Origin: Caulobacter sp. FWC2
GTDB lineage: Bacteria; Pseudomonadota; Alphaproteobacteria; Caulobacterales; Caulobacteraceae
Reading direction: 5' to 3'
Length of the DNA: 64,000 bases
Assembly (NCBI RefSeq): GCF_002742625.1
Contig: NZ_PEBF01000001.1
Location: forward strand, 2,604,001-2,668,000
A program made the translations under genes and the position numbers. A model generated the notes under the pieces. The model was given only the letters and a program-made list of their open reading frames with translations. It had not been told where the DNA came from and ran no database searches. Positions 44,076 to 53,606 of the stretch are shown piece after piece. Every line of letters starts with the position of its first letter. Positions within the stretch are counted from its first letter, which is position 1.

Positions 44076-46769
44076 CTAGTTGAACTTGTAGCTCAGCCGC
44101 ACATAGCCCCGCCGACCCAGCAGGTCGTAGGTCATGGTGTCGGTGTTGCCGTCGGTCCAGCTCTGGATGAACGGCGCCTTCTTGTCGAAGAGGTTGTCGA
44201 CGCCGACGGCGATGTCGGCCTGCCCCCCCAGCCGGTAGGCGAACTGGGCGTTGTGGTAGAAGACGTCGGGCGTTTTGTAGCCGATCGCCGTGGGCGCGGC
44301 GTTGAAGTCGGTGGCCTTGCCGATCCACTGCACCGAATAGGTCCCCGTCCAGCGTTCGGCCATCAGCGAAAAGCTGCCATTGGAGCGCCAGTGCGGATAG
44401 CCGCCGTTGCCGCCGCCGATATGGCCGTCGAAGACGATAGGATCGGCGCCCTGGAACGGGGTCACCACATAGCTGTCGAGATAGGTGGTGTTCCAGTCGA
44501 GGCTGGCGCGCAGGCCCCGGATGTCGAAGTCATAGCGAACTCCGACATCGACGCCCTTCATCTTCTCCAGGCCGGCATTGGTCGGCTGGGCGGACAGATA
44601 GGTGATTTCGCCGGTCAGCGGACTGCGCGTGAAGTTGGAGGCGCCGCAGAACGGGTGAGCCAGGCTGGGGGTCGCATAGCAGACGGCCAACTTGGTGGAG
44701 CCGGGGATCGAGCGGATGGCGTCCTTGATCTCGATATCGAAGTAGTCGACCGTCACCGACAGGCCCGGGATGATCGGCGGTTGGATCACCGCCCCCAGCG
44801 TCAGGGTCTTGGCGGTTTCCGGCTGCAGGTTCTGGTTGCCGCCGACGGTCGTCAGCACCGTATTGCCCAGTTGGACGTAGTTGGCCGGAACGCCAGTGGC
44901 CTGGCAGTTGGCGATCAGGGTGGCGTTGCCGCTGCTGGCGTAGCGGCTGCACGGATCGGTGGTCGTCAGGTTGCCCTCGGCCACCCCGCCAAACAGCTCG
45001 GGCACGCTGGGGATACGGAAGCCCGTCCCATAGGTGGCGCGCAGGCGAAGGCTGGGGATCACGGCCCAGTTCAGGCCGATCTTGTAGGTCTCGTTCGAGC
45101 CGAACAGGTCATAATCCGAGTAGCGGACCGCCGCGTCCAAATCCAGGCTCTGGACCATCGGCAGGTTGGCCAGCAGGGGCGCCGAAAGTTCCACATAGGC
45201 TTCCTTGGCGGTCACCGAACCCGAGATCGGGTCCTGCTGGTTGGTGTTGGCGATGCCGAGCACCGTCAGGGCGTCGGGATCACGCCAGCCCTTTTCCTGG
45301 CGATAGACGACACCGGCGGCCACCGCCAGACGGCCGGCAGGCAGGCTGAGCAGCGTGCCGGTGACATCGGCGGTGACGCTCTTTTGTTCGTTGCCACCGG
45401 TGTCGCGGGAATTGAACAGGATGTACTTCAGGGCCGCGGGCGTCACATCTCCAGCGCCGAGATAGTCGATGCAGGGGATCGCCGCGCCGGGCGTCGTGCT
45501 GCAAACGCTGGTGTTGACCGAGTTACGCACCCGCTCAAGATTGGCGATGTTGCTCATCGCATCGACGCCGGTGTTGCGGCCCCAGTTGGCGGCCGCCTCC
45601 CAGGTCCAGTCGCCCGCCAGCGAACCGCGCGCGCCGCCGACGAAGCGGTAGGTGTCGGTCTCCTGCGAGAAGATCCGCGGGCCAGGCTCGGCCAGGCGTC
45701 GCTGCAGCAGGGTGATGTTCTGGCCGGTCGGATTGGTCGGGTTGCTGGCCAAGATCGCCAGATTGCGCAGCGTGCCCGGCGTGGCGATCTGGTGGCTTTC
45801 CCGGTGGGTGAAGAACAGCTCGCCAAACAGGGTGACGGTGTCGGTCAGCTTGTAGTCGGCGAGGAAGGCGGTGCTGATCCGCTCGATCGGGCTGACGGCG
45901 TTGAGGAACGGGTTGGAGTTGAAGTTATGCTTGGCGGCGCTGTAGGGCTCGTAGAAATTGCCGTTGCCGCCGGGGGTCTGGTTGAAATTGATCTGCTGGC
46001 CATTGGGCAGCACGGCCCGGCCGCCGATCGTCGAGGCGCTGGAGATGCAGACCAGTTGGCCGCCGACCTCGCCCAGGCCGCAGGGCGCGCGGCTGGCCAG
46101 GTTGACCGCCTCGGTCTTCTGGTAAGTCAGCCCCGCCGTCACCCCGCCGCGTTCGTTGCGCATGCCCCAGAGCACGTCGACCGTATAGTCCTGGCCGTCG
46201 CCCTCGTCGGTGACGCCGTACTTGGCCGAGAGCTTCAGGCCCTCGAAGTTGTTCTGGGTGATGATGTTGACCACGCCGGCCACGGCGTCGGCGCCGTAGA
46301 TCGCCGAGGCCCCGTCCTTGAGCACGTCGATGCGGCCGATGATCGCTGTCGGGATCATGTTCAGGTCGGGCGCGCTGTTGGCGCCGGTGCCGCCGTTCAC
46401 CACCCGGCGGCCGTTGATCAGGGTCAGGGTGCGGTTGATGCCCAGGCCGCGCAAATTGACCTGGGCGGTGCCGTAGCCGTTGCCGGTCCAATAGGCGTTG
46501 GTCTGGTTGCCGGCGTTGCCGGCCGAGGCCGGCAGGCGCTGCAACAGGGACTCGACATTGGTCAGGCCCGTCCGCTCGATCTGGTCCTGCGAAATCACGG
46601 TCGCCGGCCCAACCCCGGTGATGTCGGCGCGCTTGATGCGGCTGCCGGTGACGATCACCTCCTCGACCGTGGCCGTCTCGGTCGCTTGGGCGAAAGCCTG
46701 TCCGGCGCCGACCAGCGTCGCCATGGCGGCGACGCTCGCCAGCAGAGTTCGTTTGTCGATCAGTTTCAT
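44076..46769 (-). CDS. TonB-dependent outer-membrane receptor
   Basis: 897 residues. A Sec signal (LLASVAAMATLVGAGQAFAQ) is followed by the TonB box region EEVIVTGSRI, a plug domain (VESLLQRLP...VNLRGLGINRTLTLINGRRV...DGASAIYGADAVAGVVNIIT) and a 22-strand barrel ending RRGYVRLSYKF. It imports a ligand across the outer membrane using TonB/ExbBD energy. With PepSY partners and a HutC-type operator, histidine, a histidine derivative or a metal complex of it is the best guess. A 914-codon frame on the other strand is an antisense artefact. Confidence 0.92.
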   Translation of the reverse strand: MKLIDKRTLLASVAAMATLVGAGQAFAQATETATVEEVIVTGSRIKRADITGVGPATVISQDQIERTGLTNVESLLQRLPASAGNAGNQTNAYWTGNGYGTAQVNLRGLGINRTLTLINGRRVVNGGTGANSAPDLNMIPTAIIGRIDVLKDGASAIYGADAVAGVVNIITQNNFEGLKLSAKYGVTDEGDGQDYTVDVLWGMRNERGGVTAGLTYQKTEAVNLASRAPCGLGEVGGQLVCISSASTIGGRAVLPNGQQINFNQTPGGNGNFYEPYSAAKHNFNSNPFLNAVSPIERISTAFLADYKLTDTVTLFGELFFTHRESHQIATPGTLRNLAILASNPTNPTGQNITLLQRRLAEPGPRIFSQETDTYRFVGGARGSLAGDWTWEAAANWGRNTGVDAMSNIANLERVRNSVNTSVCSTTPGAAIPCIDYLGAGDVTPAALKYILFNSRDTGGNEQKSVTADVTGTLLSLPAGRLAVAAGVVYRQEKGWRDPDALTVLGIANTNQQDPISGSVTAKEAYVELSAPLLANLPMVQSLDLDAAVRYSDYDLFGSNETYKIGLNWAVIPSLRLRATYGTGFRIPSVPELFGGVAEGNLTTTDPCSRYASSGNATLIANCQATGVPANYVQLGNTVLTTVGGNQNLQPETAKTLTLGAVIQPPIIPGLSVTVDYFDIEIKDAIRSIPGSTKLAVCYATPSLAHPFCGASNFTRSPLTGEITYLSAQPTNAGLEKMKGVDVGVRYDFDIRGLRASLDWNTTYLDSYVVTPFQGADPIVFDGHIGGGNGGYPHWRSNGSFSLMAERWTGTYSVQWIGKATDFNAAPTAIGYKTPDVFYHNAQFAYRLGGQADIAVGVDNLFDKKAPFIQSWTDGNTDTMTYDLLGRRGYVRLSYKFN

Positions 46770-47326
46770 GGCGATCCCCTCACCTCATGGCCCCGTCCGC
46801 CGTCCCTTTGGCGGTCACGTCGGGCGAGGTTCCGGGTTCGTCCGGGATCAAGTCAATCTATGTATATACATTTGGGAGGAGGCAGACGGGGTCCATTCTT
46901 GCCATCACGCTACCCCCGGAAACGAGATCATCCGTGGCATATCCAGTCTGCGCGGAAAATAATGCCCCAATTTTCCGCATTACCCACGACGACATGACTA
47001 TTTCACAAAAAATCATAATCAACACCCTTCGAACCCAAAGGCGCTGAAATTGTCACAAAATATCACCTCGTGATGGATAGATAATCACCTCGCATGGCGA
47101 CATGCTATACCATCATGGTAAGGTTTGTAGTTACCCGTTATCGAGTCACAGCCGTCAATCAACTCAGATGTACGAGCATTTGAACATTCCAATCATGGGA
47201 ATGTTGAATTTTACTTTTACAGCACGGTAAGGTCTCGCCGTCAGACTGAACTTCCCTGAACCCACATGAAGCCTGGGCGCTCCGGCCAATCCCAGGATTT
47301 CGGCCGCTCGGATCTGGGAGATCGCC
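46770..47326. other. AT-rich divergent regulatory region with several dyads
   Basis: 557 bp, clearly lower in GC than its surroundings, between divergent promoters. Besides the HutC-type site it contains ATCAC-CTC-GTGAT (47062-47074), a direct repeat of ATCACCTCG spaced by 22 bp (47062 and 47084), a perfect TACCAT-C-ATGGTA (47108-47120) and AACATTCC-N7-GGAATGTT (47183-47205). No gene is supported. Several regulators may act here. Confidence 0.5.
46860..46871. promoter_or_regulatory. HutC-type operator upstream of the TonB receptor
   Basis: ATGTATATACAT, a perfect 12-bp palindrome with the core TGTATATACA, sits 90 bp before the receptor ATG. HutC-subfamily GntR regulators favour GT-N-TA-N-AC cores, which this matches. 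A TTGACT hexamer is adjacent on the receptor strand. The likely binder is the regulator at 41794-42522. Confidence 0.55.
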
Positions 47327-48472
47327 ATGCTCGAGACCCGATCCGTTCACCCGTGCGCGCTGGACAGCCAGGACGTCGAGACATGGCGCGCCATGGCCTC
47401 GGCGCATCCTGAGTTCCGCAACCCTCTGCTCGGCCCGGATTTCGCCCAGGCGGTCGGCGCCCTTCGGCCCGATGCGCGCGTGGCGATCTTTCGGCGCCAC
47501 GGCCGCGTGCTGGGCTACCTGCCCTATCATCGCCGGGCCTGCGGCCAAGCCTGGCCGATCGGCGCGCCGTTGTCGGACTATCACGCCCTGGTCGGCGTCG
47601 CCGACGCCGGGCTCGACGGCCGTGACGCCCTCGCCGCCGCCGGATTGTCGGCGTTCCGCTTCGGCGGCCTGGTCGATCCGTTCGGGGTGATGGGCCCAGG
47701 CGCCGATCAGGTCGGCCATGTGATCGCGCCGGCCGACGGCCCCGAGGCCTATCTGGAGCAGGTCCGGGCGGCCAATCCCAAGAAGATCAAGAACTACCGC
47801 CGGCTGGGCGCCAAGCTGGAACGCGAGTGCGGCGCCGTGCGCCTAGTCGCCGACGACCGGTCACGACCGGCTTTCGACCAGTTGATCGCCTGGAAGCGCG
47901 AGCAGCTCATGCGCACCGGAACCCACGACTTCCTGGGCGCCGATTGGTCGCTCGACCTAGTGACCCGGCTATTCGAAGGCCAGCAGGGCGAGCTTCGCGG
48001 CCTGATGATCTGCCTCTATGCCGGCGACACCCTGGTGGCAGGGCATTTCGGCGTGCGGCAGGGCGAGGTCTTTCACCCTTGGATCGCCTCCACCCACCCA
48101 GACTATGGGCCTTGGTCTCCCGGGCATCAGCTCTTCCCGCGTGCGATCGCGGCCATGCCCGCCCTGGGCCTGACAACCTACGACCTCGGCTGCGGTCACG
48201 ATCACTACAAGAGCGTCTACGCCTTGCGGACCCGCATCGTGACCGCGGGCCTGGCGACCGCCGGCAACCTGGCCGGCGACATCGCCCGCTCCATCGACGC
48301 CGCCTGGCTGCTGGCCGGCGCCGAAAGGCCCGGACCGGTCGGCCGCCTGCGGCGACGGATGGAGGTCATCGCCAGCGTCGATCTGACCTTGGCCGGCCGC
48401 GTGCGGGGCCTGGCCTTCGCCGTGGCGAGCCAGGGACGCCGCCGCCGCGCCACCGAACGCGAGCAGCCGTGA
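47327..48472 (+). CDS. CelD/BcsL-like GNAT acetyltransferase
   Basis: 381 residues. The second half carries an Acetyltransf_6-type fold: NPKKIKNYRRLGAKLERE, then MICLYAGDTLVAGHFGVRQ and TYDLGCGHDHYKSVYALRT, which are typical of proteins annotated CelD or polysaccharide-biosynthesis GNAT. These are thought to transfer acyl groups onto surface polysaccharide or peptide precursors. CTGGGAG lies upstream of ATG 47327. The convergent neighbour is an OafA-like acyltransferase, so both may modify the cell envelope. Confidence 0.85.
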   Translation: MLETRSVHPCALDSQDVETWRAMASAHPEFRNPLLGPDFAQAVGALRPDARVAIFRRHGRVLGYLPYHRRACGQAWPIGAPLSDYHALVGVADAGLDGRDALAAAGLSAFRFGGLVDPFGVMGPGADQVGHVIAPADGPEAYLEQVRAANPKKIKNYRRLGAKLERECGAVRLVADDRSRPAFDQLIAWKREQLMRTGTHDFLGADWSLDLVTRLFEGQQGELRGLMICLYAGDTLVAGHFGVRQGEVFHPWIASTHPDYGPWSPGHQLFPRAIAAMPALGLTTYDLGCGHDHYKSVYALRTRIVTAGLATAGNLAGDIARSIDAAWLLAGAERPGPVGRLRRRMEVIASVDLTLAGRVRGLAFAVASQGRRRRATEREQP

Positions 48473-48535
48473 ACCGGGCTGGGCCGGCGCGGACGACGAT
48501 GCGGCGCATCCCAACAGCGGCTCGCGCAGTCCTGC

Positions 48536-49705
48536 CTAGACGTCCGGAGGCTGCGATCCGGACCCCATGATCGCCTTTGCGCCGGTCACCGGCAGCAAAC
48601 GGTCGGCGCCGCGCCGAATCCATGTTCGCGCGGGTCTCTCGACGAAGACATGCACAGCGAACGCGGCAACGAGCGTGAGCATGAGCAGGCACGATACCTC
48701 CCACCACGCCAGCACATAGGCGCTCGGCCGCTGCGTCAGAGCGGAATTGACGCCCTTCCATCCAATCAGAATAGGCATGTGGACCAAGTACAAGGCGTAG
48801 GAGGCCTCGCCTGCGGCCAGCATCGATGGCCGGGCGACCGCGCGATCAGCGCCCGATTTCGACAGAAGGGCCAGGCTGAGGACCAAGGGCCCCGCCGCAG
48901 CCACCACGATCCGCTCGTCCGCTTTGAAGTGCATGAGCAGCAACAGAATGATCGCCGACAGCCAGGCCGCGCCGATCGCTTGGCGCCGTGTGAGCCGCAT
49001 CCGCTGTCCCAACCGGTAGAGGCCTATGCCATAGAGAAACTCGGGTATGATCCGCAGCACACCCATGTTCAGTTGGGCGTGGACGACCAGGTCGCCAAAC
49101 ACCGCCTGGTAGATCAAATCCAGCGCCAGGAAGACCAGCGCCGACAGGGCGAGCAGGATCCATGGTCGACGGGCCAGAACGAGGCCGATCCAGGCAAAGG
49201 CGGGAAAGGCGAGATAGGCGAACCATTCGGCGGAGAGCGACCATGAGGGGCCGTTCCATTCCGCCACGACGGTTTCAGGCAACCAAGCATGCACCAGCAG
49301 GACGGTCGTGAGCAGACCGAGAGGATTGTAGAGCCGCCGATCAAACTCAGCGCCGATCAGGGTTCCCGCGCCAACCATCACCAGCACGAACCCCAAAACG
49401 GCGATGTGGGCCGGGTAGACGCGTGCGAAGCGCGCCGTCAAGAAGCGGCGGTAGTTCAGCCGCCTTTCTACCAGCGCCTGACGATAGGCATGGGTGAGGA
49501 CGAAGCCGGACAAGATGAAGAACGCATCGACGCCGAGCCCGGCTCGATCAAGGACCCCTGTCGAGGCCATGGCGTCCCAAGACCATTGGAGTTGGTAGTG
49601 GAAGAGCACCACTCCCATGGCGAGCGCAAAGCGGACCGAGGTCAGCGCGGGCAGATCGTTCGGGAAGGGCGTAGCTTCGCGTTTAAGCGGCTTGGCTGAT
49701 CGCAT
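48536..49705 (-). CDS. OafA/YrhL-type acyltransferase (acyltransferase family 3)
   Basis: About 389 residues from ATG 49705 (GTG 49717 is an alternative). Ten or so hydrophobic spans; VLFHYQLQWSW carries the family His near the N-terminus, and GVDAFFILSGFVLTHAYRQ and FLTARFARVYPAHI are canonical Acyl_transf_3 motifs. Such inner-membrane enzymes O-acylate surface sugars (LPS, capsule or peptidoglycan-linked glycans). Its 3' end faces the CelD-like gene across 63 bp. Confidence 0.88.
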   Translation of the reverse strand: MRSAKPLKREATPFPNDLPALTSVRFALAMGVVLFHYQLQWSWDAMASTGVLDRAGLGVDAFFILSGFVLTHAYRQALVERRLNYRRFLTARFARVYPAHIAVLGFVLVMVGAGTLIGAEFDRRLYNPLGLLTTVLLVHAWLPETVVAEWNGPSWSLSAEWFAYLAFPAFAWIGLVLARRPWILLALSALVFLALDLIYQAVFGDLVVHAQLNMGVLRIIPEFLYGIGLYRLGQRMRLTRRQAIGAAWLSAIILLLLMHFKADERIVVAAAGPLVLSLALLSKSGADRAVARPSMLAAGEASYALYLVHMPILIGWKGVNSALTQRPSAYVLAWWEVSCLLMLTLVAAFAVHVFVERPARTWIRRGADRLLPVTGAKAIMGSGSQPPDV

Positions 49706-49938
49706 TCTGGTCCCCACCCTGTCGTGTCCATACGCGCGGGGGAGAGGTCAGCCCTCATCCTTCCTGCTCGGCCGCGAGCCCGACGGTCTTCAGCGCCGCT
49801 GAAGGCGCGGCGAGGTCCCGAATATTGAGCATGCGGCAAAAATCGGCTGGATCGGCGAGGGCTATGATCGTGTTGAAACGTAGTGACCAGGACGGGATTG
49901 CTCTAGCCGCATCCTGGTCACCAGTCGCAGGATCTCGG

Positions 49939-51774
49939 ATGATGACTCAATTTGACCGTCGGCAGCTGTTGCGCGGAGCCGCCGCGGTGGGCGCGGGCCT
50001 GGCGACCGGGGCTCTTCTCCCGACCTGGGCGCAGAGCGCGACGCAGGGCCTCGGCTCCACCCTGCCCACGGTTTCGGGACAGGATATCAAGCTGACCATC
50101 GGCCATTCCGAGGTAACGATCGACGGTAAGACGAGCCACGCGGTGACCATCAACGGCACGGTGCCCGGCCCCCTGATCCGCCTGAAGGAAGGCCAGACCG
50201 TCCGGCTCTCGGTGACCAACACCCTAGACGAGGAGACCTCGATCCACTGGCACGGGTTGCTCGTGCCTTTCCAGATGGACGGCGTGCCAGGCGTCAGCTT
50301 CCCCGGCATTCCGCCCGGCGAAACCTTCGTCTACGAATTCCCGGTCAAGCAATCGGGCACCTACTGGTATCATAGCCATTCGGGCCTGCAGGAGGCCGAG
50401 GGGCACTACGGCCCCCTCGTCATCGAGCCGGCCGGGCCCGATCCGGTCGCCTATGATCGTGAGCATGTGATCGTGCTCTCCGATTTCAGCTTCATGCACC
50501 CCCACCTGATCTTCAAGCGCATGAAGCAGCAGGCCGGCGTGTTCAATTACCAGAAGCAGACCCTCTCCAGCCTGATGGCCGGCAAGGACCAGACACTCCA
50601 GGAGCGGATGGAGTGGGGGAAGATGCGCATGGACCCCACCGACATTTCCGACGTCACCGGCGCGGTGATGACGTTCCTGGTCAACGGCCACGGCCCCGCC
50701 GACAACTGGACCGGCCTGTTCACGCCGGGCGAGCGGGTGCGCCTGCGGTTCATCAACACCGCCGCCCAGATGATGTTCAACGTGCGGATTCCCGGCCTGA
50801 AGCTGACCGTGGTGGCCGCCGACGGCCAGACGGTGCGTCCCGTCGAAGTCGACGAGTTCCAGATCGGCAACGCCGAGACCTACGACGTCATCGTCCAACC
50901 CACCGAGGACAAGGCCTTCACGCTCGTCGCCGAGGCCGTCGACCGCTCGGGCATGGCGCGCGCCACGCTGGCACCGCGCGCGGGGATAACCGCGCCGGTC
51001 CCGCCCCTGCGCGAGCGGCCCCTGGCCACCATGAAGGACATGGGCATGGACATGGGCAACATGGACATGGGCGGCATGGATATGAGCAGTCCAGGCGCGA
51101 TGCAGGGGATGGACCACGCCGCCATGGGTCATGAGATGGCGGGCATGAGTCCGCCACCGGGTATGGCCGCGCCCAAACCCCGCGGCTCGGACGCCATGGG
51201 CGATATGGGCGGCATGAAGATGTCGATGCGGGACGGGGCCAACGCGCCCCAGATCAAGCTCGGCCCCGGGGTCCAGACGATCGCGCCGATGCCCATGGAT
51301 CGCACCGGCGAGCCTGGGCAGGGCCTGGAAAGCGTCGGCCATCGGGTGCTGGTCTACAAGGACCTCGTCGCCTTGACACAAAACCCCGACGTGCGCGCGC
51401 CGACGCGGGCGCTGGAGATCCGGCTGACCGGGAACATGGAGCGTTTCATGTGGGGGTTCGACGGGCAGAAGTTCAGCGAGACCACCAAGCCCTACGCCTT
51501 CGAAAAGAACGAGCGAGTCCGGGTCACCCTGGTCAACGACACCATGATGGCCCACCCAATCCACCTACACGGCCACTTCTTCGAGCTGACCCATGCGCCG
51601 GTCGGCTACGGCCCGCGAAAACATACGGTCATCGTGCTGCCGGGCGGCAAGGTGTCGTGGGACTTCACAGCCGACCCGGGTGATTGGGCCTTCCACTGCC
51701 ACATGCTCTACCACATGCACGCGGGCATGTTCCAAGTGTTCAGCGTGCGGCCGCTTGAAGGAGCCGCAGCATGA
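49939..51774 (+). CDS. pcoA: Copper-resistance multicopper oxidase CopA/PcoA
   Basis: 611 residues. A twin-arginine signal (DRRQLLRGAAAVGAGLATG) directs it to the periplasm. Cupredoxin copper ligands appear as HWHG, WYHSHSG, HPIHLHGH and HCHMLYHMHAGM. A Met-rich insert between about residues 365 and 430 (MGMDMGNMDMGGMDM and similar) likely binds Cu(I). It oxidises Cu(I) to Cu(II). I use ATG 49939 with AGGA upstream; longer starts precede the Tat motif unnaturally. Its stop overlaps the copB start (ATGA). Confidence 0.93.
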   Translation: MMTQFDRRQLLRGAAAVGAGLATGALLPTWAQSATQGLGSTLPTVSGQDIKLTIGHSEVTIDGKTSHAVTINGTVPGPLIRLKEGQTVRLSVTNTLDEETSIHWHGLLVPFQMDGVPGVSFPGIPPGETFVYEFPVKQSGTYWYHSHSGLQEAEGHYGPLVIEPAGPDPVAYDREHVIVLSDFSFMHPHLIFKRMKQQAGVFNYQKQTLSSLMAGKDQTLQERMEWGKMRMDPTDISDVTGAVMTFLVNGHGPADNWTGLFTPGERVRLRFINTAAQMMFNVRIPGLKLTVVAADGQTVRPVEVDEFQIGNAETYDVIVQPTEDKAFTLVAEAVDRSGMARATLAPRAGITAPVPPLRERPLATMKDMGMDMGNMDMGGMDMSSPGAMQGMDHAAMGHEMAGMSPPPGMAAPKPRGSDAMGDMGGMKMSMRDGANAPQIKLGPGVQTIAPMPMDRTGEPGQGLESVGHRVLVYKDLVALTQNPDVRAPTRALEIRLTGNMERFMWGFDGQKFSETTKPYAFEKNERVRVTLVNDTMMAHPIHLHGHFFELTHAPVGYGPRKHTVIVLPGGKVSWDFTADPGDWAFHCHMLYHMHAGMFQVFSVRPLEGAAA

Positions 51775-52967
51775 AGACCGCAGCTTTGATCGGCCTCCTG
51801 CCGCTGATGTTGGGCGCGCCGGCGCTGGCTCAGACCATGGACCATTCGATGATGCCGGGCATGCAGATGCCCGCGCCCACGGCCAAGCCGGTTGCCAAAA
51901 AACCGCCTGCCCAGAAGCCGGTTGTCAAGAAGAAGGCGGCCCCTCGGAAGGCCGCTGCGCCACGGACGACGGCCAAGCCCGCCGCCGGGCGCGCCATGGG
52001 CGCGATGGCCATGCCATCGCCCGCCAGCGGCCAGGTCGCCGATCCCCACGCGGGCCACGACATGAGCACGATGGCCATGCCCGCCGCCCCGACGGGCCAG
52101 GACATGGGGGCCATGCCGATGCCTGCCACGTCCGCCGATCCGCACGCCGGCCACGACATGGCCGCGATGCCCATGCCAGGGATGAACACGGACCAGGCCA
52201 TGAGTTCGATGGCTGACATGGGCGATATTCCCAATACGCCGCCGCCGCCCGCGCCCACCGACCATGCAGCCGACAATGTCTTTGACCCGACGGGCATGGC
52301 CAAGGCGCGCGCGCTGCTGCGTAAGGAGCACGGCGGTGGCATCACCTCGCTGGTGATGGCCAATTTCGCCGAATGGGCGCCACGGTCGGGCAAGGACAGT
52401 TATCGCTGGGAGGGCGAAGCCTGGTTTGGCGGCGACATCAACCGCCTGACGCTCAAATCGGAAGGCGAAGGCCTCAGTGGCGATGGGCTGAACCGCGCCG
52501 AACTTCAAGCGCTCTATTCGCGCAGCGTCGGGCCGTACTTCAATCTCCAGGCCGGTGTGCGCCATGACTTCGAGCCCAGGCCTTCACGGACCTATGCGAC
52601 TATCGGCTTCGAGGGCCTCGCGCCCTATTGGTTCGAGGTCAGCGGCGCGGCGTTCCTGTCCAACAAAGGCGACCTGTCGGCGCGTTTGGAGGGCTACTAC
52701 GATCAGCGCCTGACTCAGCGCCTGATCATTCAGCCGCGCGCCGAACTCAATCTCGCCGCCTCGAACGACCGGGCGACCGGCGTCGGCTCCGGTTTGTCGG
52801 ATGTCGAGCTTGGCCTGCGCCTGCGTTACGAGATCCGCCGCGAGTTCGCGCCCTATGTCGGCGTCACCTACGACCGCAAGTTCGGCAAGACCGCCGACTA
52901 CGCCCGAACCGGCGGCGAGGATGTCGAAGACGCCCGCGTCGTACTGGGCCTTCGCGCCTGGTTCTAG
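51771..52967 (+). CDS. copB: Copper-resistance outer-membrane protein CopB
   Basis: 398 residues. A signal peptide (LLPLMLGAPALAQ) is followed by a low-complexity region rich in Met, His, Pro and Lys up to about residue 165 (DHSMMPGMQMP, HAGHDMSTMAMP, repeated). The CopB beta-barrel begins near FDPTGMAKARALLRKEHGGG and ends LGLRAWF. CopB proteins bind copper outside the cell membrane and limit entry. The Met/His tract is longer than usual and parallels that of the oxidase encoded just upstream, with which it is translationally coupled. Confidence 0.92.
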   Translation: MKTAALIGLLPLMLGAPALAQTMDHSMMPGMQMPAPTAKPVAKKPPAQKPVVKKKAAPRKAAAPRTTAKPAAGRAMGAMAMPSPASGQVADPHAGHDMSTMAMPAAPTGQDMGAMPMPATSADPHAGHDMAAMPMPGMNTDQAMSSMADMGDIPNTPPPPAPTDHAADNVFDPTGMAKARALLRKEHGGGITSLVMANFAEWAPRSGKDSYRWEGEAWFGGDINRLTLKSEGEGLSGDGLNRAELQALYSRSVGPYFNLQAGVRHDFEPRPSRTYATIGFEGLAPYWFEVSGAAFLSNKGDLSARLEGYYDQRLTQRLIIQPRAELNLAASNDRATGVGSGLSDVELGLRLRYEIRREFAPYVGVTYDRKFGKTADYARTGGEDVEDARVVLGLRAWF

Positions 52968-53000
52968 AACGGCCTCAGCGCCCATCGGTTGGAGATCTGA

Positions 53001-53492
53001 ATGACACGTTCGATATCGCTCTTAGCCGCGGTCGTGCTTGTGGCGGCGAGCGCCGCGCAGGCCCACGAACCGGCCAAGACAGCGGCCCCATCAGGCCAGG
53101 TGTCGCCGTCGGCCCGCGCCGCTCGACAGGCGGTGGAAGGGTTCCACGCGGCTCTGGCCGCGGGCGAGACGCAACGGGCCTTGGATTATCTGGCGCCTGA
53201 TGTCCTCATCGTCGAGGAGGGCGGCGCGGAGCGTTCGCGGGCCGAATATGCCAGCCATCACTTGGCGGCCGACGCCGCCTTCACCCACGCGGTGCCCAGC
53301 ACGCCGCTGGCCAGCACCGGTGAGGCGATCGGCGACTTGGCCTACATCGTCACCGAGAGCCGCATGACCGGGACCTACAACGGCAAGCCGGTGGACAGGC
53401 TGTCAGCCGAATCCATGATGCTGCGCAACGGACCCGCGGGATGGAAGATCGTCCACATCCATTGGTCGTCGCGCGCCGCCAAACCCAAATAG
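53001..53492 (+). CDS. Periplasmic SnoaL/DUF4440-like protein
   Basis: 163 residues with a signal peptide (LLAAVVLVAASAAQA). The mature part, AVEGFHAALAAGETQRALDY, VLIVEEGGAERSR and WKIVHIHWSSR, is an NTF2-like alpha+beta cone fold of the DUF4440/SnoaL type. His at the end (IVHIHWSS) is typical of copper-operon members of this family, which may bind metal or small ligands. No catalytic function can be named. It lies 33 bp after copB and is part of the copper operon. Confidence 0.8.
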   Translation: MTRSISLLAAVVLVAASAAQAHEPAKTAAPSGQVSPSARAARQAVEGFHAALAAGETQRALDYLAPDVLIVEEGGAERSRAEYASHHLAADAAFTHAVPSTPLASTGEAIGDLAYIVTESRMTGTYNGKPVDRLSAESMMLRNGPAGWKIVHIHWSSRAAKPK

Positions 53493-53606
53493 CCTCAGGC
53501 ACAATCACGGTGCGGCGAGGGATGGACGCCGGCTGGCGCGTAGACGTTGCAAGGATCACATCCAAGATCGGCGTCCTGGCCGCCGATCGTTTCGCGGAGC
53601 CGAACG

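Noticed and set aside
44253..46997. A 914-codon open frame on the plus strand opposite the TonB receptor
   Set aside because: It is exactly antisense to a clear receptor, has no family features and is rich in Gly/Ala/Arg/Asp, as expected from GC-rich codon mirroring.
50224..51564. A 446-codon minus-strand frame opposite the multicopper oxidase
   Set aside because: The His/Gly-rich translation is the reverse complement of oxidase codons; no start signal or family match.
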